Positions 25,080 through 33,871 of a stretch of 64,000 nt of DNA are shown here, one piece after another; within the stretch, counting starts at the first letter, position 1; each line of letters begins with the position of its first letter. Source of the DNA: Sulfitobacter geojensis (lineage in GTDB: Bacteria; Pseudomonadota; Alphaproteobacteria; Rhodobacterales; Rhodobacteraceae); NCBI RefSeq assembly GCF_000622325.1, contig NZ_JASE01000005.1:3038001-3102000 (forward strand), in the 5' to 3' direction. The notes beneath the pieces are model-generated. The model was not told where the DNA came from, made no database searches, and saw nothing but the letters and a program-made list of their open reading frames with translations. Position numbers and translations under genes: made by a program.

Positions 25080-28000
25080 ATGGAAATCGGACTACAGGCC
25101 ACCCGGGAAAAGCGAACCTACAACCAGTGGGTTGCAAACGAGACGATGGAAGATTTTGCACTGCGCTTTACCGCCCGCCGTGCGCGCCGTTGGAGTTATG
25201 CGCGTGTCGCCAACACCGCCATCGGGTCGATTTCGTTTCTAGCTTTGGAGGCGATCGGTGCCGCGATTACAATAACATACGGGTTCGACATCGCTGTTTT
25301 TGCAATCATGTTTGTCGGCGCAATCCTGTTTCTGACCGGGCTGCCGATCTGCTATTACGCAGCGCGTTACGGCGTTGATATTGATCTGCTGACACGCGGT
25401 GCCGGCTTTGGCTATATCGGCTCGACCATCACTTCGCTGATTTACGCGTCCTTCACGTTTATCTTCTTTGCACTCGAGGCCGCGATCCTTGCCCTAGCGC
25501 TCGATTTCCTTTTCGGGCTGCCCATTTTCTTGGGCTATATCGCAAGCGCGCTTGTGGTGATCCCACTGGTCATCAACGGATTCTCCAAGATCTCTTCGTT
25601 TCAGACATGGACCCAGCCGCTTTGGGTCATCCTGCATATCATGCCTTTCGCGCTGCTGGCGTTGGTGGGTTATGACATCGACACATGGTTGGCGTTTGAA
25701 GGCGCGCATGAGGGAAAAGGCACATCAACCCTGCTGATGTTCGGGGCGGCATCTGGCGTGGTGTTTTCCTTGATTGCCCAGATCGGCGAACAAGTTGATT
25801 TCCTGCGTTTTCTACCCGAACCCAAAACACGCAAAGACTGGCGCAAATGGTGGGCTGCCCTTGTTGCGGCGGGGCCCGGCTGGTCGGTGCTGGGGGTGCT
25901 CAAAATGCTGGCGGGGTCCTATCTTGTGACGCTGGCAATCCAGAATGCGGTACCACTTGTCGATGCCGCAGACCCTACGCATATGTATTACACCGCCTTT
26001 GATCAGGTCTTTGGATCACCGACCCTTGTGCTGGTGCTGACGGGGACATTCGTTGTTCTGTCTCAGCTAAAGATCAATGTCACCAATGCCTATGCAGGTT
26101 CTATCGCATGGTCCAATTTCTTTTCGCGGCTGACCCATAGCCATCCGGGGCGGGTCGTCTGGCTGGTTTTCAACGTCGGCATCGCGGTGCTGCTGATGGA
26201 GCTTGGGGTGTTTGAGGGCCTCGAACAGGTGCTGCGTCTTTATTCGCATGTTGCAGTGGCGTGGATCGGTGCGTTGGTGGCTGATCTTGTGGTGAACAAA
26301 CCCCTTGGCCTCAGCCCCAAAGGCATCGAATTTCGACGGGCGCATCTTTACGATATCAACCCCGTCGGGATTGGTGCCATGGCAGTGGCCTGCGCTGTGT
26401 CCTTGCTCGCTGTGACAGGGGCGGTAGGACAGACCGCGCAAGCCTTTTCGACCTTCATTGCGCTGGCCACAGCCTTTGCGACAGCCCCCATGATCGCGTT
26501 CTGGACAAAGGGAAAATACTATCTGGCGCGGCCTGACGACACGCCCGCGGCCGAAGGCCTGCATAGTTGCTCGATCTGCGACTTTCGCTTTGACGCCGAA
26601 GACATGACCCATTGCCCGTTTCACGCAGGGCCCATCTGTTCGCTCTGCTGCACGCTTGACAATAATTGTCAGGACAGTTGCAAACCGCATGGCCGCATCG
26701 GGTACAACGTCAAACATTTCATCGACCGCAGCTTTGCGCCCAAAATCTCTGCCGCTATCCAATCGCGCTTTGCAAAATTCATGCTTTTCACCAGCCTTAT
26801 ATCGGGATTGTTGGGGGGCCTGCTGTTGTGGATCGGGACCAACGCAAACAGCCCCAATTTCACGGCCGTTCTTACTGTCATCTTCGGGAGCATCGTGATC
26901 GTCGTCGGCATCTCGGTCTGGATGTTCCTGCTTGTCAACGAAAGCCAGCGTAACGCGCGTGCGGAAACCCGCCGCCAAACGGATCGGTTGCTGCGCGAAA
27001 TCCGCGCCCATGAACGCACTGACATCGCGCTGCAAGATGCCAAGGAAAAGGCCGAGGCCGCGAACCATGCAAAAACCCGTTATATGGCGGGGCTCAGCCA
27101 CGAGCTACGCACGCCGTTGAACGCCATTTACGGCTTTGCCCAGATTTTGGAAAAGGATCCTGCGATCCCAAAACACCGGTTGGACTCCGTCACCACGATC
27201 CGGCGCAGCAGCGAACATCTTGCCGGTCTGATCGAGGGGCTGCTGGACATCGCGAGGATCGAAGCAGGACGCCTGGAAGTGATGCGCGACCGGATCAACC
27301 TGCGCATGTTCATCAAGCAGGTCGCCTCGATCTTTGAGGAAGAGGCACGCGAACGCGGGATTACGTTTACGGTCGAGACACATGGCAACCTGCCCGCATG
27401 GGTCGGGTTTGACGAAAAACGGCTGCGCCAAATTCTGATCAATTTGCTGTCCAACGCGCTTCGCTACACCGAACGGGGGTCGGTCTGTATGCGGATCACC
27501 TATCGCAGTGAAATCGCCTTGATCGAGGTCACTGACACAGGCATCGGCATCGCGCCCGATTTCCTGCCCCGTATCTGGCAACCCTTTCAGCGCTCGCGCC
27601 AAAACAGCGCACGCGGTTCCGGGCTCGGGCTGACAATTACCAAACTTCTGGTGGAAATTCTGGGCGGCGAGATCAAGGTGAATAGCACCTTGGGTGAGGG
27701 CAGCACCTTTACAGTCCGGTTGATGCTGCCGTCCCTTTCCCAAGACCCCACCGCCAAAGAGGGGATTCCCCCCACCGCCCATACCCTGCCTGTGATCGGC
27801 TATTTAGGCGCGCGCAAAACGATAATGGTGGTCGATGATGATGCCCACCACCTTACCTTGGTTACAAACTTGTTTGAACCGCTTGGCTTTAGCGTGGTCG
27901 TGGCCGCCTCCGCCGAAGTCGCGCTGGAAATGTTGACCGACATCACACCAAATCTTTTCATTCTGGACATCGACATGCCCGGTCAGGACGGTTGGTCTTT

Positions 28001-28424
28001 GGCGCAAGATTTACGCGCCAGCGGTCTGAAAACGATCCCCATCATTATGATTTCAGGTCATGCCAAAGACGTCGAAAGACCGAACCCGCATTTGGCGCTA
28101 TATGACGCGTTCATCACCAAGCCTTACAGTCTGGATGATCTCGTATTCCGCGCCGCCGGCCTGTTAAAGCTCGACTTGAAAACCCAAACGGATGACGACG
28201 ACGGGACACCCACCGCCGCGCACCTTGCGTCACATACGGCCGAGCACATGATTGAACTTGCGCGGACCGGACAGGCAAGCAATCTGCGTCGCATGCTTGC
28301 TGAACTCGAAACAGAACGCGCCTGCCCGCCTGCCCTCCTATCACGCCTCAACAAATACCTCGCGGAATTCGACCTTGCCGGTATCGCTGAGGCGCTGGAA
28401 AGTGAAAAACATGAAACGGTCTAA
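25080..28424 (+). CDS. hybrid histidine kinase with NCS1-permease-like sensor domain and Cys-rich segment
   Basis: 1114 aa from the ATG at 25080. Residues about 10-480 resemble an NCS1 (cytosine/purine/allantoin-type) transporter with about 12 membrane spans (MEDFALRFTARRARRWS, RVANTAIGSISFLALEAI). Residues about 495-535 are Cys-rich (CSICDFRF, then HCPFHAGPICSLCC, then NNCQDSC), plausibly metal-binding. Two more membrane spans and a coiled coil lead to HisKA (GLSHELRTPLNA, His near 673), an HATPase domain (NLLSNALRYTE, DTGIGIAPD, GSGLGLTI) and a C-terminal receiver (acceptor Asp in FILDIDMPG, near residue 962). It likely senses a nitrogen compound through the permease domain and signals to the overlapping LuxR-type regulator gene. 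Confidence 0.88.
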   Translation: MEIGLQATREKRTYNQWVANETMEDFALRFTARRARRWSYARVANTAIGSISFLALEAIGAAITITYGFDIAVFAIMFVGAILFLTGLPICYYAARYGVDIDLLTRGAGFGYIGSTITSLIYASFTFIFFALEAAILALALDFLFGLPIFLGYIASALVVIPLVINGFSKISSFQTWTQPLWVILHIMPFALLALVGYDIDTWLAFEGAHEGKGTSTLLMFGAASGVVFSLIAQIGEQVDFLRFLPEPKTRKDWRKWWAALVAAGPGWSVLGVLKMLAGSYLVTLAIQNAVPLVDAADPTHMYYTAFDQVFGSPTLVLVLTGTFVVLSQLKINVTNAYAGSIAWSNFFSRLTHSHPGRVVWLVFNVGIAVLLMELGVFEGLEQVLRLYSHVAVAWIGALVADLVVNKPLGLSPKGIEFRRAHLYDINPVGIGAMAVACAVSLLAVTGAVGQTAQAFSTFIALATAFATAPMIAFWTKGKYYLARPDDTPAAEGLHSCSICDFRFDAEDMTHCPFHAGPICSLCCTLDNNCQDSCKPHGRIGYNVKHFIDRSFAPKISAAIQSRFAKFMLFTSLISGLLGGLLLWIGTNANSPNFTAVLTVIFGSIVIVVGISVWMFLLVNESQRNARAETRRQTDRLLREIRAHERTDIALQDAKEKAEAANHAKTRYMAGLSHELRTPLNAIYGFAQILEKDPAIPKHRLDSVTTIRRSSEHLAGLIEGLLDIARIEAGRLEVMRDRINLRMFIKQVASIFEEEARERGITFTVETHGNLPAWVGFDEKRLRQILINLLSNALRYTERGSVCMRITYRSEIALIEVTDTGIGIAPDFLPRIWQPFQRSRQNSARGSGLGLTITKLLVEILGGEIKVNSTLGEGSTFTVRLMLPSLSQDPTAKEGIPPTAHTLPVIGYLGARKTIMVVDDDAHHLTLVTNLFEPLGFSVVVAASAEVALEMLTDITPNLFILDIDMPGQDGWSLAQDLRASGLKTIPIIMISGHAKDVERPNPHLALYDAFITKPYSLDDLVFRAAGLLKLDLKTQTDDDDGTPTAAHLASHTAEHMIELARTGQASNLRRMLAELETERACPPALLSRLNKYLAEFDLAGIAEALESEKHETV

Positions 28425-29304
28425 CCCAAGCCCTCAAAATCTTGCCCTCGTCGTGGATGATGAACCGGATACCTTGTCGATGGTGTCTGCCGCGCTCGAA
28501 GAAAGCGGCATGTCGGTCATTGTTGCCCGCGATGGCCAGACGGCCATTGATCTGGTCGAACGTGTGCAGCCCGATGTGATCCTGATGGATGCGCTCATGC
28601 CCCATATGGACGGCTTTGAGACGTGCCAGCGGCTGAAAGCGCCGCCTTTGAGTGTCGCGGCACCGATCATCTTTATGACCGGATTGACCGAACCTAATGA
28701 CGTGGTCCGGGGGCTGAAAGCTGGGGGGGTCGACTATGTGACGAAGCCCGTGGTGGTTGATGAATTGATCGCCCGCCTTGCGATCCATATCGCAAATTCC
28801 AAACTACTCCAAAGCGCGCGTGACGCGCTCGACAGCTCTGGCCGGTCGATTTTGGCCTTCACCCCGGACGGTGATCTGTCATGGGGGTCCGACAATGCGT
28901 TGGAAGCTTTTGACGTTAACGAAGTGGATCATGCGGCATTGAGTGAGTGGCTTGCCACTTGTGTCCGAAAACCACTTTCCCAGCTGCAACCCTTTGCAAT
29001 GAAAGACTATCAGCTCTTCTATGTCGGGTTGTCGGCGTCATCAGAATTACTGGTGAAGTTTAGCCGCCAGCGCTCCATTTCAAATGAACAGCTCCTCATT
29101 GCGCAATGGGGCCTCACGCTGCGGGAGGCCGAAGTCCTCTATTGGCTCACACTTGGCAAAACCAATCGGGACATCAGCGCGATCCTTAGTCTCAGCCCGC
29201 GAACTGTGAACAAGCACCTCGAACAGATCTTTCAAAAGATGGGTGTCGACAACCGGACGTCAGCAGCCGTTGCTGCCGATCGCGTGCTGCACGGGACCGA
29301 CTAA
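28411..29304 (+). CDS. LuxR/FixJ-type response regulator
   Basis: 297 aa from the ATG at 28411, overlapping the kinase gene by 14 bp. The receiver (residues about 10-130) has VVDDEPD, acceptor Asp in VILMDALMPHMDG, and YVTKPV. An unassigned middle region (about 135-225) separates it from a C-terminal LuxR helix-turn-helix (LTLREAEVLYWLTLGKTNRD, then LSPRTVNKHLEQIFQKMGV). It is the likely output of the NCS1-kinase and probably controls the divergent urt-fmd operon through the palindrome at 24934-24955. Confidence 0.88.
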   Translation: MKRSNPSPQNLALVVDDEPDTLSMVSAALEESGMSVIVARDGQTAIDLVERVQPDVILMDALMPHMDGFETCQRLKAPPLSVAAPIIFMTGLTEPNDVVRGLKAGGVDYVTKPVVVDELIARLAIHIANSKLLQSARDALDSSGRSILAFTPDGDLSWGSDNALEAFDVNEVDHAALSEWLATCVRKPLSQLQPFAMKDYQLFYVGLSASSELLVKFSRQRSISNEQLLIAQWGLTLREAEVLYWLTLGKTNRDISAILSLSPRTVNKHLEQIFQKMGVDNRTSAAVAADRVLHGTD

Positions 29305-29440
29305 GACAGCAGTCGTGCCGCGCGCGAACACCCCCACCGCCCTTCCGTCAAAGGCTTCTGTGGTTTCTGGTTCCCCCCGATCCCTTGAGACATCCATGAA
29401 CCGTGGGTTTCAGACCCTTTCGTCGACAGAACGCGCGATT

Positions 29441-29465
29441 GGAACCCTTTCGAGGTTCATTTGTT
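29441..29465 (+). promoter_or_regulatory. EcfG-type (general stress) promoter for the PLDc_N gene
   Basis: GGAAC at 29441-29445, 16-bp spacer, TGTT at 29462-29465. The -35/-10 pattern matches the EcfG consensus (GGAAC, about 16-17 bp, CGTT-like). The ATG is 37 bp downstream of the -10. Confidence 0.75.
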
Positions 29466-29501
29466 AAGTTCCTGATAGATTTACGAACGGGAGATTTTAT
29501 C

Positions 29502-29690
29502 ATGGAATATGCAGGGTTCGGCGGGTTCATCGTCCTGATTTTGAACATCTGGGCGATTATATCAATCATTGGCTCAAGCAACTCTACCGGTTCAAAAGTT
29601 TTGTGGACTGTTCTTGTTCTTGTTTTGCCGATCTTAGGTTTTATCATCTGGCTTATCGCCGGACCGCGGGCGAACAAGCGGATAGCGTGA
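29502..29690 (+). CDS. PLDc_N-domain small membrane protein
   Basis: 62 aa from the ATG at 29502 with GGGAG upstream. Two hydrophobic helices (FGGFIVLILNIWAIISIIGS and TVLVLVLPILGFIIWLIAG) with PILGFIIWLIAGPR, the signature of the phospholipase D N-terminal (PLDc_N) family of two-helix proteins. Function is unknown; likely inner-membrane stress protein given its EcfG promoter and the terminator that follows. Confidence 0.8.
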   Translation: MEYAGFGGFIVLILNIWAIISIIGSSNSTGSKVLWTVLVLVLPILGFIIWLIAGPRANKRIA

Positions 29691-29711
29691 TCACGACACC
29701 GCAGACAACGG

Positions 29712-29742
29712 CAAAGCGCGCGGGGGCCCCCGTGCGCTTTTT
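29712..29742 (+). terminator. rho-independent terminator
   Basis: AAAGCGC followed by a long GC-rich inverted repeat (arms CGGGGG/CCCCCG inside AAAGCGC/GCGCTTT) and six T. It follows the PLDc_N gene by 21 bp. Confidence 0.85.
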
Positions 29743-29772
29743 TGAATCGCAGGCCCTTTCAGGTGGAGCACG

Positions 29773-30159
29773 ATGACCGACCCGACCGACGCGCAGAAAA
29801 GTGAAACCCAACAGCTTGCCGATACCCGTACCGGCTGGGCCGAGGACCGCACTGTGCTTGCCAACGAGCGTACCTTCGCGGCGTGGATGCGGACAGGGAT
29901 GGCCAGCGTCGCCCTTGCCTTGGGCTTAAAGGCGGTTTTCAGAGTGACGGATTATCCAATTCTCGCGAAATCCGTGGCCGAGATGTTCATTCTCTGCGCC
30001 ATCTTCATCTTCTGGACAGCCGCCCGCAGAAGCCGGAGCACACATCACAACACCAACACCCATGACGCCGCAGCCCAATCGCGGACGAATATGACGATCA
30101 CCTCGTCGGTGTTCATTCTCGGCGCAATCTCGACTGGCATCATTTTGTGGCTGCTGTGA
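29773..30159 (+). CDS. DUF202 family membrane protein
   Basis: 128 aa. The motif ANERTFAAWMRTGMASVALA (about residues 35-54) defines DUF202 (YidH-like), followed by three hydrophobic segments with a soluble Asn/His-rich linker. Function unknown. GGTGGAG lies upstream of the ATG. No EcfG site was seen, so it may have a separate promoter or depend on read-through. Confidence 0.8.
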   Translation: MTDPTDAQKSETQQLADTRTGWAEDRTVLANERTFAAWMRTGMASVALALGLKAVFRVTDYPILAKSVAEMFILCAIFIFWTAARRSRSTHHNTNTHDAAAQSRTNMTITSSVFILGAISTGIILWLL

Positions 30160-30191
30160 TTACGATCCGCTAAGGCATCAGGCCCGCAGAT

Positions 30192-31256
30192 CTATGCGTT
30201 ATTTTCGGCAAGCGATTTTGCCCCCAGAAAATTCCCCAATATCGACAAGCTGGGCACGTTGTCACAGATCACCTTGAGCAGTACCAGAAACGGCACGGCC
30301 ATCAGGGCACCCGGCACGCTCCACAGCCAGCTCCAGACAATCACGGTCAGAAATACCGAAACCGTATTCATGTTCAACCGCTTGCCAAGGATCGCCGGCG
30401 TGATGAACTGTGCCTCAAATGTGGTGCAAAACGCATAAAGAACGGCCGGCAACAGCCCAAGCCCCAGAGTATCAAAGTTCAAGATGCCAAAAGCCGCACA
30501 AAGCAATGTGCCAAACATCCCGCCCACGAATGGCAGGAAGTTTAAAGCAAAGGCCAGCACTCCCCAAAGAACGGGGTTGGGCAATCCGACCGCGAGCATC
30601 GCAAGCCCGACACAAACGCCAAGACCGGCATTGATCAGCGTGATTGTAAGGAAATAATGCGAAATCTGACGTTCGATATCGCGCGCGGTGTTTTTGGCGC
30701 GGCGTTTGTCGGATGAGTTGGGAAAGGCTTCGACCAGCTTGTCATAAAACATATCCCCCGAGGCCAGAATAAACAGGGCAAAGATAAGCCCAAGGACCAT
30801 CAACGCCGTGAAGTTGGCGATACTCCCCGCGGCAAAAGCCAAAAGGCTGGGTTGTTTTACCGCGACCACATTGCTGCTATCGCCACCGTTGGCGAATTCT
30901 TCGACCTGCTCGCTGGCGTCCTTAACCTCTTCGATAGACGCAATAACGCCCTGTAATTTATGACGTAATTCCACTCCCATCGCGGGCGCGTCGGCTATAA
31001 TTTCGGACACTGGGCCACTCAGCAGATAGGACGCACCTCCAAGTGTCAGCCCCGCACCGAGGATGACCGCCACAGCAGAAACCAGATTGGGAATGCCAAA
31101 GCGCGCGAAACTGCGCACCACGGGACTAAAGGTCAAAGCAAAGATCAAGCCGATCATGATAGGCAGAAATAGATCACGGGCAACGTAAAGCGCAGCGAAA
31201 CCCAGTATGATCGATATGAAAATCAACAAGTTCTTGATTTTATGCAGGTCGTCCAA
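30192..31256 (-). CDS. AI-2E family (PerM/UPF0118) transporter
   Basis: 354 aa, about eight membrane segments, with the family core FALNFLPFVGGMFGTLLCAA and FITPAILGKRLNMN, and the C-terminal SWLWSVPGALMAVPFLVLLK. Members export small molecules or act as ion antiporters; the true substrate is unclear. An EcfG-type promoter lies 50 bp upstream, which makes it part of the stress regulon. Convergent with DUF202. Confidence 0.88.
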   Translation of the reverse strand: MDDLHKIKNLLIFISIILGFAALYVARDLFLPIMIGLIFALTFSPVVRSFARFGIPNLVSAVAVILGAGLTLGGASYLLSGPVSEIIADAPAMGVELRHKLQGVIASIEEVKDASEQVEEFANGGDSSNVVAVKQPSLLAFAAGSIANFTALMVLGLIFALFILASGDMFYDKLVEAFPNSSDKRRAKNTARDIERQISHYFLTITLINAGLGVCVGLAMLAVGLPNPVLWGVLAFALNFLPFVGGMFGTLLCAAFGILNFDTLGLGLLPAVLYAFCTTFEAQFITPAILGKRLNMNTVSVFLTVIVWSWLWSVPGALMAVPFLVLLKVICDNVPSLSILGNFLGAKSLAENNA

Positions 31257-31306
31257 TTATCTTACCCTTATGGACCAATGGGCACTGGTCGTTCCATTCA
31301 ACTAAA

Positions 31307-31332
31307 AACCAACCAAACGGCAATTTGGTTCC
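31307..31332 (-). promoter_or_regulatory. EcfG-type promoter for the AI-2E-family gene
   Basis: On the minus strand GGAAC at 31332-31328, a 17-bp spacer, then GGTT at 31310-31307, 51 bp before the ATG at 31256. Confidence 0.65.
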
Positions 31333-31411
31333 CTCACTATGTCAAATATTAAAGACACCCCTTAAAAGACCGGATAACAGTCGCCCGACACTTCCTTTCT
31401 GGGATGCGCAG

Positions 31412-31765
31412 ATGACAATCGAAAACAACCGATTTTTGGTAATGGGACTAAACGGTTTGGTTCAGTGCGACCTGATCGGCGCGATCAAAGAACGGTTTCC
31501 GGGCTTTGCTTCGGTTACTGTCGACACAGAAGGTGAAGCAATCGAAGCGACGAGGCAGGGCAAGGGGTGGGAATTCGCCTTTTTGAACCTGGGACCGGAT
31601 GCGTTTGCAACCAGCGATCTTGCCAGAGCATTGGCAGAGTTAAAGACCAAAGTGATCCTGATGGGAAGTGCGGCCGAAGATGCCGCCGCCGATAGCCCCT
31701 TTCCGGTTCTTGTCCGCCCCTTCACGGGCGAGGACATACTGCGCCTTTTGGGATACAAAGGCTGA
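31412..31765 (+). CDS. degenerate (pseudo-) receiver protein
   Basis: 117 aa from the ATG at 31412 (MTIENNRFLVMGLNGLVQCD). Length and alternating strand/helix pattern fit a CheY-like receiver, but the acidic pocket at the N-terminus is absent (RFLVMGLNG), the phospho-acceptor position reads FAFLNLGPD, and the conserved Lys-Pro is replaced (LVRPFTGED). It therefore probably cannot be phosphorylated. It lies 69 bp upstream of the HisKA_2 kinase on the same strand and may bind that kinase or PhyR. The fold assignment is by pattern and is not certain. Confidence 0.55.
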   Translation: MTIENNRFLVMGLNGLVQCDLIGAIKERFPGFASVTVDTEGEAIEATRQGKGWEFAFLNLGPDAFATSDLARALAELKTKVILMGSAAEDAAADSPFPVLVRPFTGEDILRLLGYKG

Positions 31766-31834
31766 AGTTTTCGGTTTCCTTGAGCTGATCACGTCCTATA
31801 TGTCGTTCTGACTGGCGCGCCTGAAGGACATCGA

Positions 31835-33550
31835 ATGTTGAAACAATCCCTGTTACGCCTGTGGGCGACTGTTGATCGGTTGGGCGTAAGGCTCGCCCTG
31901 GTCCTTGCTGTGGCGCTGTTGCCGCTGATGATCGTGTCCATCCTGCGTTCGCAAAGCGTTGTTAACGAAGCAGTTGCACGTTCGCGTGCCGCCCTTACTG
32001 GTGTGACCCTGAATGCGGTGCAGGACGAAATCAACCTGATCGAAGGGGCAAAGGCCGTTGCGCAATCGCTCAGCCAGTGGATGCCATCCCTGCTGGATGA
32101 TCCCGAAAGCTGCAAATTCGTGATGCGCGAAACGCTGAAGGGCAACGCCTATTCTTTTGCCGGCTTTTACGACACCAAGGGCCTTGTCACCTGCTCCAGC
32201 GCGCCGGGGCCCTTTAGCGTCGGCATCACACCGGACCTTATCAGGCAAATCGAAGACCCCAAACCCGTCGTTCTGGTGAACGAAGACGCACCTGCATCGG
32301 GAACATCGGTGATCTACGCCTCGCATCCAGTCTATGACAAGGACGGCAGCCTGATGGGTTTCGCCGCCATATCGATTCCGCACAAAAAGCTGCAACAGAC
32401 CGGTGCCGCGCCCACCAACGCGGAGTTTTTGACGCTGAACGCGCGTGGGGCAATCCTGACGGCCCCGGGGACACTGGACGAAGCCCAGCCGTTCATGCCG
32501 CAACTTGAACCAAGCGAATATATCTCCGAAACAGCCAAGAGTTTTCGTGCTCTCGGAAATGACGGAACAGAACGGCTTTATGCCGTAGTGCCGGTCGTTG
32601 CAGGCGAACTTTATGCGCTGTCGACTTGGCCTTACGATCACGGTATCAGCGGGGATTTCTATCTCAGAAACCCTGCCCTGTTTCCGGCGCTGATGTGGCT
32701 GGCCAGCCTGGCGGTCGCGTGGTTCGCAACCTCATTGTTCGTGACACGCCACGTCGTGAAACTGCGCCGCACCATGCGTGAATTTGCCAAAACGCGGCGC
32801 ACGACCACTGTAAAAGAATTTCAAACCGCCCCCGGCGAGCTGCGCGATGTGGCCGACACCTATATCAGCATGACTGATATGGTTCTGCGCGACGAAGCCA
32901 AGATCGAGGATGCCTTGCGCCAAAAAGATGTGTTGTTGCGCGAAGTTCATCATCGGGTGAAAAACAACCTGCAACTCATCGCATCGATTATGAGCATGCA
33001 GATGCGTCAGACTCGTTCCAAAGAGGTGAAACAGATCATGCAAAGCCTGCATGATCGGGTGAACAGCCTCGCCACGATCCACCGCAATCTTTATCAGACA
33101 TCGGGACAGGCCGACATCAACATGGACGAACATCTGGATGCGATTGTGCGCCAGGTGGTCAAGATGGCAGCCGCACGGGATGCTTCGATCGAACTGAAAA
33201 CCGATTTCGATGAAATCCGCCTGATCCCCGACCAAGCGGTGCCGTTGTCCTTGTTCGTGACCGAAGCCATGACCAACGCCCTAAAATACATCGGCGCTGA
33301 AAAAGGTAAATCGACCACGCTGTGCGTCAGCCTTGAAGTGCAAGAGGACGATCGGGCCGAGGTGATGGTCACCAATTCGATCCCCCCTCAGGTCCACAAA
33401 CCCGACACCGAAAAGTCTTCCGGCCTAGGGGCGGAACTGATGGAAGCCTTCGCAATGCAGTTGTCCGGTGATTTCAGCGCAACGGCCGAGGAAGAAACGT
33501 TTGTCGTACGGCTGAACTTTCCAATCGACGAAGTACATCAAGACGGCTGA
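31835..33550 (+). CDS. HisKA_2 (HWE-related) sensor histidine kinase, probable PhyR kinase
   Basis: 571 aa. One membrane segment (about 17-37), a periplasmic Cache/CHASE-like domain (about 40-275), a second segment (about 283-303), a HAMP-like linker, then the phosphoacceptor helix LLREVHHRVKNNLQLIAS with His372. The ATPase N box (LFVTEAMTNALKYIG) is present, but the usual DNGxG G1 box reads MVTNSIPPQ, so nucleotide binding may be altered; a G2-like SSGLGAEL remains. Kinases of this type phosphorylate PhyR in alphaproteobacteria, and phyR is encoded 2.7 kb away. Confidence 0.82.
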   Translation: MLKQSLLRLWATVDRLGVRLALVLAVALLPLMIVSILRSQSVVNEAVARSRAALTGVTLNAVQDEINLIEGAKAVAQSLSQWMPSLLDDPESCKFVMRETLKGNAYSFAGFYDTKGLVTCSSAPGPFSVGITPDLIRQIEDPKPVVLVNEDAPASGTSVIYASHPVYDKDGSLMGFAAISIPHKKLQQTGAAPTNAEFLTLNARGAILTAPGTLDEAQPFMPQLEPSEYISETAKSFRALGNDGTERLYAVVPVVAGELYALSTWPYDHGISGDFYLRNPALFPALMWLASLAVAWFATSLFVTRHVVKLRRTMREFAKTRRTTTVKEFQTAPGELRDVADTYISMTDMVLRDEAKIEDALRQKDVLLREVHHRVKNNLQLIASIMSMQMRQTRSKEVKQIMQSLHDRVNSLATIHRNLYQTSGQADINMDEHLDAIVRQVVKMAAARDASIELKTDFDEIRLIPDQAVPLSLFVTEAMTNALKYIGAEKGKSTTLCVSLEVQEDDRAEVMVTNSIPPQVHKPDTEKSSGLGAELMEAFAMQLSGDFSATAEEETFVVRLNFPIDEVHQDG

Positions 33551-33556
33551 TGCAAC

Positions 33557-33586
33557 AAAAAAAGCCCCGCGTCACCGCGAGGCCTT
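33557..33586. terminator. bidirectional terminator between the kinase and DUF1328 genes
   Basis: A GC stem (GCCCCGCG / CGCGAGGC, one mismatch) with a TCAC loop, flanked by seven A on the left and TTTT on the right, so it can serve both convergent genes. Confidence 0.7.
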
Positions 33587-33606
33587 TTGGCGTAAATCGT
33601 CACGCG

Positions 33607-33780
33607 TCAGACGGGCGGTTTGCCCCGGACTGCGCGGGCGATCATCGCGACGGCAAACAGGATCAGGAACAGGACAAAGATGATTTGTGCTATACCTGCG
33701 GAAGCACCGGCGATGCCGCCAAAGCCGAGGGCACCGGCAATCAGTGCGACCACGAGAAAAGTTAAAGCCCAACCTAGCAT
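33607..33780 (-). CDS. DUF1328 small membrane protein
   Basis: 57 aa from the ATG at 33780 (GGAG upstream). [20 protein letters not shown], then [17 protein letters not shown], identifies the DUF1328 (YtjA-like) family: two hydrophobic helices and a basic tail. Often stress-induced in alphaproteobacteria. An EcfG-type promoter lies 47 bp upstream. Confidence 0.88.
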   Translation of the reverse strand: MLGWALTFLVVALIAGALGFGGIAGASAGIAQIIFVLFLILFAVAMIARAVRGKPPV

Positions 33781-33826
33781 TGTGTATCTCCATTTTTTCA
33801 ATTGACATGTATCGTTCTGAAAAAAG

Positions 33827-33851
33827 AACCAGTCGGGCGTTGATTGGTTCC
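33827..33851 (-). promoter_or_regulatory. EcfG-type promoter for the DUF1328 gene
   Basis: Minus strand GGAAC at 33851-33847, 16-bp spacer, GGTT at 33830-33827. Confidence 0.75.
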
Positions 33852-33871
33852 GAGATTTATCCCCCTGCCCG

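Noticed and set aside
26067..27101. 344-aa minus-strand frame
   Set aside because: Antisense to the NCS1-kinase gene, His/Gln/Arg-rich shadow composition.
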